A DNA stretch of 26,506 nucleotides. It comes from Bathymodiolus brooksi thiotrophic gill symbiont. GTDB taxonomy: Bacteria; Pseudomonadota; Gammaproteobacteria; PS1; Pseudothioglobaceae. Positions 1-9,800 of the stretch are shown one piece after another. The translations under genes were made by a program, and so were the position numbers. Under the pieces are notes generated by a model. The model searched no databases. It was not told the DNA's origin and saw only the letters and a program-made list of their open reading frames with translations. Where the stretch lies: positions 1-26,506 of the forward strand of contig NZ_CAHJWD020000501.1 in assembly GCF_903642095.1 (NCBI RefSeq), given 5' to 3'. Numbering within the stretch: position 1 is the first letter of the stretch; each line of letters opens with the position of its first letter.

Positions 1-9
1 TGTCACCAC

Positions 10-63
10 AAAAAAATAATAGCGGCAGGAAATACTCAAAATAATGCAGTATTTCCACGGCTA
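10..63 (-). terminator. Intrinsic terminator of the Mo-cofactor operon
   Basis: Read on the minus strand just after the mog stop. A 9-bp perfect stem (plus-strand arms 28-36 and 48-56, GGAAATACT) is closed further out by TAGC/GCTA (20-23 and 60-63) across a small internal loop. It is followed by a T-rich tail (plus-strand A run at 10-16). Position and structure fit a Rho-independent terminator ending the moeA-moaC-moaA-moaD-mog transcript. Confidence 0.8.
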
Positions 64-73
64 ATTATTGAGT

Positions 74-622
74 TTAAGAGAAGTCTTTTTCTGCAAAATC
101 CAAATCAATTTGAATATTAGAATTGTCTAATAATTCTAAGCATTTTGGCACGGCTAAAAACACCGCACCGAGACATACAGCAATTGCATCAGGCTTTCCT
201 GGTAAATTGATTATTAAACTCTTGCCACGAGTCCCTGCTGTTTGACGCGATAGAATTGCAGTAGGCACTGTGCGAAGGCTAACGGTGCGCATTTGTTCTG
301 CAAAGCCATCAAAAATACGCTCACATACGGCATGCGTGGCTTCAGGGGTTACATCACGAGTAGTAGGGCCAGTGCCACCAGTGGTAAGAATTAAATTGCA
401 ATTTTTATTGTCTGCAAAATCTATTATTGTTTGTTCAATTAACGCTTGTTCGTCTTCAATGATAATAGTTTCTATTTTGTAAGGCGAAAGTAGAGCGTTA
501 CCAATCCAAGTCTGCATAGCAGGGCCACCAATATCCTCATATTCTCCTCGTGCAGCACGGTCGGAAATGGTGATAAAACCTATTTTGATTGTCGCTTGTT
601 GTTTGGCGTTGGTTTGATTCAT
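74..622 (-). CDS. mog: Molybdopterin adenylyltransferase Mog
   Basis: A 182-residue protein of the MoaB/Mog family, which adenylylates molybdopterin with ATP to prepare it for metal insertion by MoeA. Seen: the N-terminal segment IGFITISDRAARGEYED, the loop LTTGGTGPTTRDVTPEAT, the segment GFAEQMR, and LPGKPDAI near the end, which resemble E. coli Mog more closely than MoaB. I chose the ATG at 620-622 because GGAGG lies about 11 nt upstream. The reading frame extends 16 codons further (to 670), but that would overlap moaD by 41 nt. The chosen start leaves 7 nt after the moaD stop. It is the last gene of the Mo-cofactor operon. Family assignment is firm; Mog versus MoaB is slightly less so. Confidence 0.93.
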   Translation of the reverse strand: MNQTNAKQQATIKIGFITISDRAARGEYEDIGGPAMQTWIGNALLSPYKIETIIIEDEQALIEQTIIDFADNKNCNLILTTGGTGPTTRDVTPEATHAVCERIFDGFAEQMRTVSLRTVPTAILSRQTAGTRGKSLIINLPGKPDAIAVCLGAVFLAVPKCLELLDNSNIQIDLDFAEKDFS

Positions 623-629
623 TGGTTTC

Positions 630-866
630 TTACCCTCCAGTAACGGGTGGATAGAAAGCCACCTCATCATTATTATTTAATTGAGTTAAATTGTTGGCAA
701 TTTCATGATTGACTGCACAAAGAATATTATTTGGAAAATGTTGTTCTCCATAGTGTTCAATTAATTGTTGTTTTAATTTATTGACTGTCATATTAGGGCT
801 TGCTGTTACAGTCTCACTGGAAACTTGAAGTGCCTCTTTAAGTGAGGCAAAATATAAGATGTTCAT
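630..866 (-). CDS. moaD: Molybdopterin synthase small subunit MoaD
   Basis: A 78-residue ubiquitin-fold sulfur carrier. The C-terminus ends in PPVTGG; the terminal Gly-Gly is the residue pair that MoeB adenylylates and that carries the thiocarboxylate used by MoaE to make molybdopterin. Length matches the family (about 80). Its ATG overlaps the moaA stop by 4 nt (ATGA), so translation is probably coupled. Its catalytic partner MoaE is encoded about 10.5 kb away at 11402-11851 on the same strand, beyond the giant adhesin gene. No moeB is seen in the window. Confidence 0.93.
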   Translation of the reverse strand: MNILYFASLKEALQVSSETVTASPNMTVNKLKQQLIEHYGEQHFPNNILCAVNHEIANNLTQLNNNDEVAFYPPVTGG

Positions 867-1858
867 CCGCCAATCTCCACCATTTGCACATTGTTAATGT
901 TGTTAATATTGGTGTTAAACTCATGTCGTTCGGGCTTGTTATTAATAGCACTAATAATCATTGACTTAATCTCATTATCGCTCATATTTGCTCTAATTGC
1001 ATCACGCAGAGAAATAGAATTTTCTTGACCTAGGCATAGAATTAGCCGACCTTTTGCGGTGAGTCTGACACGATTACAGTTGCTACAAAAATTATTAGAA
1101 ACTGCAGAAATAATACCCACGGATGAGCGACTGTTTTTAATTGAATAATTTTTAGCTGGCCCTGCAGTTTGTTTGGAATGAGTGGCAAGCAAGCGATTTG
1201 GCAAGTGTGTATGCATTCTTTTTAAAATATCAGATTCGCTATAATGATGCCCAACAGCATCAATACCTGCTGTGCCAATTGGCATGGTTTCAATAAAACG
1301 AATGTCAATGTTGCGTGCAATGACAAAGTCAACCATCGCTTCAATTTCATCATCGTTTATGCCACGCATAACCACCATATTGAGTTTAATCGGTGTCATA
1401 CCTGCTGCAATTGCAGCATCAATGCCTTGAATAACTTTGTCTAAATCACCACCACGGGTAATTTGTTTAAATCTTTTTTTATCCAGAGAATCAATAGAAA
1501 TATTGACTCTATTGATGCCCACTGCTTTAAGTTGATTGGCAATTGGTGCTAATAAATGTGCATTGGTTGAGATGGGAATGTCATCAATCATTGGAATTTG
1601 ACCAAGTTTGGTTGCCAGATTGAGAATATCTTTTCGTAATAGCGGTTCGCCACCAGTGAGCCTGACTTTTGTTACCCCTAATTCACTAAATAACCTACAT
1701 ACAGTTGCAATTTCCTCATAAGACATAATCTCATTTCGAGTGGTATTAATGACATGGTCTTCATCACGACAATAGTGGCAATGATAGTTACAGTGATCCG
1801 TTACTGAAACTCTAAGATAGGTAATGTTACGATTAAAGGGGTCAATTAATTTTTGCAT
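863..1858 (-). CDS. moaA: GTP 3',8-cyclase MoaA
   Basis: A 331-residue radical-SAM enzyme that, with MoaC, turns GTP into cyclic pyranopterin monophosphate, the first step of Mo-cofactor synthesis. Seen: the radical-SAM cluster motif CNYHCHYC (C23, C27, C30 from this start), the GGEP motif (69-72), a second cluster triad C258/C261/C275, and the C-terminal Gly-Gly (330-331) needed for activity in the family. I used the ATG at 1856-1858, 2 nt after the moaC stop, because the product then begins like E. coli MoaA (MQKLIDPFNR). A TTG at 1871-1873 would add five residues and overlap moaC by 13 nt. The 3' end overlaps moaD by 4 nt. Confidence 0.95.
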   Translation of the reverse strand: MQKLIDPFNRNITYLRVSVTDHCNYHCHYCRDEDHVINTTRNEIMSYEEIATVCRLFSELGVTKVRLTGGEPLLRKDILNLATKLGQIPMIDDIPISTNAHLLAPIANQLKAVGINRVNISIDSLDKKRFKQITRGGDLDKVIQGIDAAIAAGMTPIKLNMVVMRGINDDEIEAMVDFVIARNIDIRFIETMPIGTAGIDAVGHHYSESDILKRMHTHLPNRLLATHSKQTAGPAKNYSIKNSRSSVGIISAVSNNFCSNCNRVRLTAKGRLILCLGQENSISLRDAIRANMSDNEIKSMIISAINNKPERHEFNTNINNINNVQMVEIGG

Positions 1859-1860
1859 AA

Positions 1861-2334
1861 TTATATTTTCCAATGTCCAGATTTTCCACCAGATTTTTCA
1901 AGCACTTGAGTTTGACTGATAACCATACCACGGTCAACTGCTTTACACATATCATACACTGTAAGTGCTGCTACGCTAGCGGCAACGAGTGCTTCCATTT
2001 CCACACCAGTTTTTCCATCAAGTTTAGTGGTGGCAATAATTTCAACGCTTGATTCTTCGGTATTAGCAGTCAGTGCTACGCTAACTTTTGTCAACATCAA
2101 AGGGTGGCAAAGTGGGATGAGGTCGGCACACTTTTTTGCGGCTTGAATGCCAGCAATGCGTGCCACCGCCAAAACATCACCTTTTTTATGTTGATCAGAA
2201 GTAATCAGTGCCAAAGTTTCTGGTTGCATTAACACCACAGATTTAGCCACAGCAATACGAGTGGTGATGGATTTACCTGATACATCAACCATTTGTGCAT
2301 CACCTTTGTTATTAATATGAGTTAGTTTGTTCAT
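1861..2334 (-). CDS. moaC: Cyclic pyranopterin monophosphate synthase MoaC
   Basis: A 157-residue enzyme that converts the MoaA product 3',8-cyclo-GTP to cPMP. The residues I recall as catalytic in E. coli MoaC are all present at the same numbers: R26, K51, H77, D128 and K131, in the contexts HKKGD, LCHPL and [11 protein letters not shown]. Length matches the family. It starts 11 nt after the moeA stop with no obvious ribosome-binding site, which suggests translational coupling to moeA, and it ends 2 nt before the moaA start. Confidence 0.95.
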   Translation of the reverse strand: MNKLTHINNKGDAQMVDVSGKSITTRIAVAKSVVLMQPETLALITSDQHKKGDVLAVARIAGIQAAKKCADLIPLCHPLMLTKVSVALTANTEESSVEIIATTKLDGKTGVEMEALVAASVAALTVYDMCKAVDRGMVISQTQVLEKSGGKSGHWKI

Positions 2335-2345
2335 TGTATTATGCG

Positions 2346-3599
2346 TTAATTTAAGGAATAATAATTAAGTACTTTCCCTTGAGAAAAGGTAGTGTCTTCT
2401 GGTATTTCTAGCAAACCATCCGCCCAAACGATAGAGCTTAGCACATCGGAACCCTGTTTAGGGTAAAGACTGGCTGAAGCAGGCATTGTGGTGTGGTCTA
2501 ATCGAACTCTGACAAACTCTCGTCGTGGTTTGGGTTTAAGCCAATCAAAATTAGTTTGCACTTGAATAGGTTGATTTTTATAGTTACTCATACCTTGCAT
2601 TTTCTTGATAAAAGGCTGTGCAAATAAGAAGAAAGTAACCATAGCAGACACAGGATTACCTGGTAAGCCAATAAAGGCAGATTTACCAATATGACCAAAT
2701 GCCAATGGCTTACCTGGTTTCACTTTAATACGCCACAAAGAGAGTTTGCCGAGTTTTTCTACTGCAGGTTTAACATGGTCTTCTTCGCCAACAGACACCC
2801 CGCCAGTGGTGATGATTAAATCGCAGTCATCGGCAAGTGTGTCAAGTGCATTTAGTGTTGCATTAAAATCGTCTTTGATGTTTCCTAGGTTAACAATGTT
2901 GCAATTTAGTTGCGTAAGTAGGGCGACCAATGCATACCGATTAGAATTAAATATTTCACCATTTTTTAAAGTCTCACCCGGTTTAATTAATTCATCTCCA
3001 GTGAAAAATAACCCAACTTTTAATTGCTTAAAAACTCTTAATTCTTTTACACCAATAGAGGCAGTAAGTGCAATATCCTGTGCTTTGAGCTGTCGTCCTT
3101 TTTTTAAAATAACATCGCCTGAGCTAATGTCATTACCCAATGGTCTAATATTTTCATTCAGTGATAAAGGTTGCCAAGTTTCGATAGAGCAACCATCTTT
3201 TGAAACTTCGCACACCTCTTGCATGATAACGGTATTCGCACCCTGCGGAATAGGTGCACCAGTAAAAATTCTAGCAGCACAACCCGGTGCAAGCGTGCTT
3301 CCCGTGCTTCCCGCTTGAATTCTATCAGTTATTTTGAAATTCAATATACCGGGCGTGCTGATTTGTTCGGGTTTTAAGGCAATTGCATAGCCATCCATTG
3401 CACTATTGTCAAATTCTGGCACATTAATATTGGCACAAATATCATCTGCTAATATTTTCTGCAAAGCATCATCAAGCGATACAGAACAAGTATTGGTATT
3501 GACAATCGATGCATTTAATAAAAACTCCAGCGCTTCACTCATTGTTAGTAAAGGCTGTAATCCTTGGTCGCAAGTGCTGTCAATTTTTTGCTTATTCAT
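2346..3599 (-). CDS. moeA: Molybdopterin molybdenumtransferase MoeA
   Basis: A 417-residue protein that inserts molybdate into adenylylated molybdopterin made by Mog. Seen: DNSAMDGYA near residue 65, FTGDEL in the middle, [14 protein letters not shown] of the MoaB-like domain, PGKPLAFG and [11 protein letters not shown], followed by the C-terminal beta domain. Length is close to E. coli MoeA (411). It is the first gene of the surviving operon. The ribosome-binding site is weak (AGG about 13 nt upstream), so the start is the least certain part. Upstream lies a 243-nt gap holding a MITE-like repeat, a possible promoter, and then the 3' end of the giant adhesin gene. Confidence 0.94.
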   Translation of the reverse strand: MNKQKIDSTCDQGLQPLLTMSEALEFLLNASIVNTNTCSVSLDDALQKILADDICANINVPEFDNSAMDGYAIALKPEQISTPGILNFKITDRIQAGSTGSTLAPGCAARIFTGAPIPQGANTVIMQEVCEVSKDGCSIETWQPLSLNENIRPLGNDISSGDVILKKGRQLKAQDIALTASIGVKELRVFKQLKVGLFFTGDELIKPGETLKNGEIFNSNRYALVALLTQLNCNIVNLGNIKDDFNATLNALDTLADDCDLIITTGGVSVGEEDHVKPAVEKLGKLSLWRIKVKPGKPLAFGHIGKSAFIGLPGNPVSAMVTFFLFAQPFIKKMQGMSNYKNQPIQVQTNFDWLKPKPRREFVRVRLDHTTMPASASLYPKQGSDVLSSIVWADGLLEIPEDTTFSQGKVLNYYSLN

Positions 3600-3607
3600 A
3601 TTTATAA

Positions 3608-3660
3608 AAAGACCTGTAGTAAATAATTTATTAAAAACATCTATTTACGCAAAAATCTTA
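3608..3660. repeat. Degenerate MITE-like palindromic repeat, copy R1
   Basis: An imperfect inverted repeat. The left arm begins AAGACCTGTAGTAAAT at 3609. The right arm, read on the minus strand from 3660, is TAAGATTTTTGCGTAAAT. Both arms resemble the better preserved copies at 11192-11268, 17830-17883 and 19717-19772, whose ends read GAGACCTTTGCATAAAT or similar. It is the most diverged copy and could be chance in AT-rich DNA. It sits in the moeA leader. Confidence 0.4.
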
Positions 3661-3669
3661 ATTGTATCA
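3661..3669 (-). promoter_or_regulatory. Candidate extended -10 promoter for moeA
   Basis: On the minus strand this reads TGATACAAT, that is TGn plus the -10-like hexamer TACAAT, about 62 nt before the moeA start. No good -35 hexamer stands 17 nt upstream (GCAATT). It is a plausible but weak sigma70 call. The rest of the 3670-3842 gap shows nothing firm: only a 5-bp hairpin around 3743-3756 and a short piece (AACCTTTGTGCAA, about 3692-3704) that may be another decayed repeat end. Confidence 0.3.
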
Positions 3670-3842
3670 TGTAACTTTAATATAATTGCGAAACCTTTGT
3701 GCAATGTTGGTAATGATTGAGTTAATGCCACCCATATAAAATAACTGAGTTCAGTTGTAAAATTTAACACACTATCGTTATTAATTTTACCACTCTTTGG
3801 TTTTTATTGTTTACACTGGTTTAATGGGCATTTGTCAGATAT

Positions 3843-6800
3843 TTACTCAAGCACTAAATTACCACTACTAATTAACGAGGTTAAATTAACACTCGTTACC
3901 CCTATTAAAGTAATGCTAATATCAGTTTCAAAAGCCTCACCTCCATTAGCATCAACAGAAATTATTGTATTACTACCATTTCCAGTGCTAGCAATAAAAT
4001 TAGACAATGTGGAACTGGTGTTGTAGCCATCTAGCAGGATGGATAAATCTATTTTATCGCTGTTAGTATCAAAGTCTAAAATGGTGTCATTGCCAGCAGT
4101 TTTAAAGTGGTATTTGAAAGTGTCAGCACCACCGTTACCTTGCAAGGTGTCGTTTCCGTTACCACCTGTGATAATATCATTAACCGAGCCACCTGTTAAG
4201 GTGTCGTTACCCCCTAGGCCGTGAATATTCTGAATGGTGGTTTCACTGCTTTGGTCTAAGATGTTAGCGGAATTCTCTCCAACGATTACTCCGTTTGCTA
4301 GCGTATCACTTAAATTCCAGCCTTTATTAACAAAAAATTGTCGGGCAGTAGCTTCGGTATATATGTTTTGCACATTAGAATTACTAAAATTGACATTGTC
4401 ATTAACACCTGTTTCACCCGCAGAGGTGTTAACATTTGACCAGCCAACCAGTAATTTATTATAATTATCATTTCCAAAACTTGTGGCATCAGTAAGCATA
4501 TTTTGTGCAGTGGTAATTTTTGAGATATCCCAATTACTAATGTCTTGATTAAAAGAGCTTGCACCTGAGAACATACTTGCCATAGTGGTTGCATCTGAAG
4601 TATTAAAATTCATTACATCCATATTATTAAAGGTAGATTGTCCATTAAATAAGTTTGATAAATCTTGATTGACATTTGTTACCACAGCCTGCACTTGAGT
4701 AACATCAAGCGTGTTGTCGTTATCATCAGAGCGTACTGCTTGTAGTCTAGAGTTGTAACCTTGAATTGTATTATTTAAACCATGATCGTTAAGTAAATAA
4801 GGGTTAACTCGATCAACAAGTGTTGCCAAAGCCTCAGCACTAATGTCGACATTGCCATTAGTGTCATTAATTTTAGTTAATGCTGTAACAATGCTAATAA
4901 TGTTATCAGATGCCTCTGAAATATTTCCTGATTTATCGACAATATAAATTTTATAATCCCCAATTGCTAAGGTTGCTAATGAGAGTTCGGCAGTAGTGTT
5001 TGAGACAAGATTAACTCGATTGTATTGATTGTCGTCTAAGGCAATAATATCCACCTCTTTTGTTGGAGTAATACTTGCCTCAACAATGTAAGCAAAAGTG
5101 ATGCTACTGTCTGTTTGAGCATTAATCTCAATACTTTCCAAGGAAGTCTTTTTGGCAGTTGCTACGATTGTCTTGTCTGGGGCTTGAGTGTCCACATGAA
5201 ATTCGGCCGCTATTAATTCAACGGAATCAATGGCATTCATTTTCCCGTTGATGACACCAATTGTCAAACGAATTTTATTTGACAAATAATCAAGTGCACT
5301 GGTTAAGGTAATTATTGTGTCGCTAATCTTACCCGGTTGAACGCCTGTCATTATACCGCCTGTTTCACCACTGTTAGTTTTTGTATAAACTACTTCAAAG
5401 GCATTATTTTTCCATACTTCTACTTTGCTAATTTCACCTGGAGTTGATACTTCTCTAACAATAACTTTTTCCATATAAACGGCATTATTGTAAGTTAGAG
5501 TTAATGTACTTATTTCTGAAGGATCAAAGCCTTCGTTCCATGTGGTGGTAGCATAAAAGGGGTAGAATGGTGTGGTGTCACCAACCTTATATATACGACC
5601 CCCATCGTGAGTGTCAGGCTCACCTAAAAGGAGGTGATCATATACATTGTTATTAGAGGCACTAGCTTCTATTACCCATTGTCTTCCAGAAACAAGCTCA
5701 ACGGCAGATGAAATTCCAGAAATGGTATTACCTGCTAAATCATTAACACCATCAAGCTTAATATCGCCAGCATCAATATCAAAATCAGCGCTACTAATAT
5801 TTTCATCATCAACTATGTAACTAAATATTAATTTACCTTGTGCCAACATAGCACTTGTTGTTGCAACAGTGTCTAGAAAAAAATCAATGCCATCAATAAT
5901 AATTTTGTTGGTATTTTGTTGCTCAACAGTGCCAAGTTTTAATGCTTTAGATGTAGAAAGTGTTATTTCAACTCTGTCACCTGAAGCAGGGTTTCTGGCA
6001 GCTAGGGAACTGATTATCCAAGCACCAGCATTAATTGGAGTCGGGTTTACGGCATCAATGGTTATGGATGAATCAACTTGAGTTGAATAAGCACCATCTT
6101 TTAGAGTAAATGTAATGTCATATTTTCCATCTTCCGTTGGTAACTCACTATTGGCAACTGACCAAGCACCATTTTCGTCAATAGCAACAGTATCAATAGT
6201 AACAGCAGGTATTGTTGAACCATCTTTAAAAAATTGGAAATTGCTAATAGTGGAAATTTTATTGACACTGCCATTAGAAACAATACCTGATATAAGCCAC
6301 TTATCTAATTCATTAGCATTAATACCATCACTACTATCTACGCCTACGCCAGTAAAATTAATAACGGTATTGGCAACAGTGCCCACTTGAAATGTCCATT
6401 TATTGTCACCTATATTGTCAATACCTGTAAAAACATTACCTATAACATCGGTAACGACACTGCGTGGGATTTTTATATAATAAACAGATCCCTCAGTAAG
6501 ATCCTCCTCTAGATTAACAATAAGCTGATTATCATTAATGGTAGCAGTCAAAATATCAATAGTAGCAGTGGCAGAAGTGTCACCTACTTTCCAAATTTCA
6601 ATATTACCTGTACCTGCTTTTATTGCTTCACTAAAATCAATTATTAAGTTTGGATTTTTTGTCAAAATATTGTTATCAGAATTTGTTTCTGCAACAAAAG
6701 TTGGTATTATGGTATCAATCAAGAAGTTTTTTGTTAAGCCGACTGCATCAATTACATTGTTACCAACCTTCTTGTTAATAAATGTTAGACGAATTTTATT

Positions 6801-9800
6801 TGATAAATAATTGAGTACATTGTCCAGAGTAATTATCATGTCACTAACTTTCCCCGGATGATAACCTGATAAAGTGCCGCCTATTTCGGTATTGATAGTA
6901 TTTTTATAAACCTCTACAAAGACATCGTTTTTCCATACTTCTATTATACTAACTTTACTTCGGCTTAATAAATCTCCAATAAAAATATGCTGAATATAAA
7001 CTTCTTTATCGTAAGTTAAAGTCAGTATGCCTGTGTTTTCTTGGCTGATCCATCCAAAATTAGCATCACCAGTATCATGGTTATTGCCAGCGCTAAATGG
7101 GGAATTAGGCGCACCTGTTGCTTTGCTTGCCGGAGTTGAGTGTGCACTAGTATCAGAGGTTGCGGATACTGCCCATTGCCCCAAAGTGCCTAATTCAACA
7201 GCAGACGAAATACCAGTAACGCCATTATTTGCTATATCGCTAATACCCTCAAGCTTAATATCGCCAGCATCAATATCAAAATCATCAATACTGATATTTT
7301 GATTGGCAACAACTGTGTGACTAAAGATCAATTTACCTTCTGCCAATAAAGCACTTGTTGTTGCAGTAGTGTCTAGGAAAAAATCAATGCCACCAATAAT
7401 AATTTTGTTATTACTTTGCTGGCTAGCTGTGCCAAGTTTTAACGCCTCAGATAGAGAGAGTGTTATTTCAATTTTGTCGTTTAATACAAAGCCTATTTGT
7501 GTTGCTATGGGTTTAATTGACCAAGCGCTAGAACTAATTGGCGTTGGCGTGGCAGCTTCCAAAGTAAAACTTAAATTTTGAATTTCACTTGTATTACCCG
7601 CTTTATCTATTTGTTTAACATCAATAATATAGGCACTATCTGCTGTTGGTTTGGTGTAAGTATCCTTCCAAGATCCATAAGGATTACTGCCTACTTTAAT
7701 ACGATATTTAACAATGGCACCCGCCTCAGTATTTGTTGACATGGTAATTGCAGCGTCATTTACAAAGCCATTAACTTTGTTGGCTACTAAACTTATATTA
7801 GGTTTTTCGGGTGCTGTCGTATCTAAAGTCAAGCTTAAACTTTGAATCTCACTTACATTGCCTGCTTTATCTGTCTGTCTAACATCAATAGTATAAACGC
7901 CATCTGCTGTTGGACTATTGTATACTCCCCAAGAGCCATAAGAGCCACCGTTTGCTTTAATGCGATATTCAGCAATACCATCAGTCTCAATATTTTCTGG
8001 TGCGACAATTGCAGCATCATTTGTGATATTGTCGCTATTAAAACTATTGTTACCCCCATTAGTGCTGTCATTTGTTAAACTTATATTAGGTTTCATAGGT
8101 GCACTCGTGTCAATTAAAACTGATGTGTTATTGCCGCCTATTCCTATAATATTATTGTCTGCTGATAAGTTTATTACAATCGTGTATGACTCCCTATCTA
8201 TTAAAGTTGGCATTTTTTCATGAGTCAAAGTCCAGGTTGATCCATTGATACTACTAGAAAGCGTTGGCATTGTGCCCGTATAAATAACATCATTCAAATT
8301 TCCACTTTTGGCTTTGAAAAGGATACCAGTGATAACAACATTCTTATTCACATTATCTGGGTTTGAAAGCACACCTGTAATGGACAAACTGTCCAATTCT
8401 CCAGCATTAATACCATTGCTGGCAACATCGGTTGTGTTAATAGACCAAACAGCAGTTGTTACCAAGGTTCTAATAGAAAAATTCCAAGTATTTATATCGC
8501 TAATACCTGCATAATCGTTGCCCGCCATATCTTTGAAAGCACCAACATCTATTTTGACATAATGCTCTCCTATGGTTAAATCTGAAGTTGGGTTAATACT
8601 TACTATGTTGTCATTGATTGTTATCTTAGAACTGGTTACATCAAATTCCTCAACTTGTGTGCCATTTTTTTTGTAAAGAGTAATTTTCTTACCGCTAACT
8701 GCAGTAACTGCTTCTGAAAAGGTCATTAACAAGTCGAAATTTGCTGCCATATTACCACTTAATGTAGCGGTTGGATTTGTGGTATCTACTGTGATTGACA
8801 AGACATCAGAAGAGACGCTTTCATTACCGACAGTGTCGGTTGCTTTTGCAGTAATATTTGACAAGCCTACTGTTAAAAGAACTTCTTGTCTAAAATTACC
8901 ATCGCTATTGACAATAATAGTGGCAGTTGAGTTCAACGGTGTATTGCCGTTGAATAATGTTATGGTTGCCCCCACTTCGGCTTTACCTGTAATGGTTACA
9001 GTGGTCTTATTGGTGATATTATTTTGATTATTAGTCTCTAGCACCAAATCAGTTGGTGCATCAGGGGCTTTACTGTCAACAGTAGGCGTATTGGCAGTCA
9101 CTGCTGGGCTGGCAAGAATGGCTGTGTTGCCAGCGATGTCGGTAAAGATGCTTGAATTCATTAGTAATTTATCGGTTTCAGCAGTAACATTGCCCATTTC
9201 ACTAGCAATAATTGTGTAGGAAATTTTTAATGTATTTGTGCCTGATCCTGATACATAGGTAGCCTCTCTTTCAGTATCGCCAATCTTAATTTTATAGATA
9301 GGTTTGTTTGTATTTGTGCTATCAGTAACGGTTACTGCTTCGCTCATGATAATACTGACCACGATTTTGTCACCTGCTTTAAGTGTATCTGTTTTGACGG
9401 CATCTGAATTATCAGTGGCATTTATAACCACGCTTTTTACGGTTGGAGCTACGGTATCAAGTATGCTTTCTTTTGAGGCAATAATGCTGGTTTTTTCAGC
9501 ATCAACTTGGTCTTTGTCGTTTGTTTTTGCAACGACTACTCGTATGGTGTTAGTGTTTTCATTGTTTAGATTAATACCAAGCCAAGTAACTTGCGTGTTG
9601 TTTGTAACAGTGCCCTTTATCCAATCACCATTATTAATTGAAAGCCAAATATTCTCATCAGATTCAAGCGGATTGTTTAATGTTGTCGTAACATTTTGCG
9701 CTGTTGTTTTGGTAATAAGATCATTACTAAACGCCCCTGTGTCAGCAGATAGCATAAAACCAGCATTGGTAATTGGTGATGTTTTAAAGGTCGTATCGGC

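Noticed and set aside
1859..1873. TTG start for moaA five codons upstream
   Set aside because: It overlaps moaC by 13 nt and adds residues absent from other MoaA; the ATG at 1858 gives the usual N-terminus.
4100..8100. CRISPR-like or variable-number short DNA repeats in the adhesin
   Set aside because: The periodicity is at the protein-domain level (264 bp and about 1.5 kb) with continuous coding, not short identical repeats with unique spacers.
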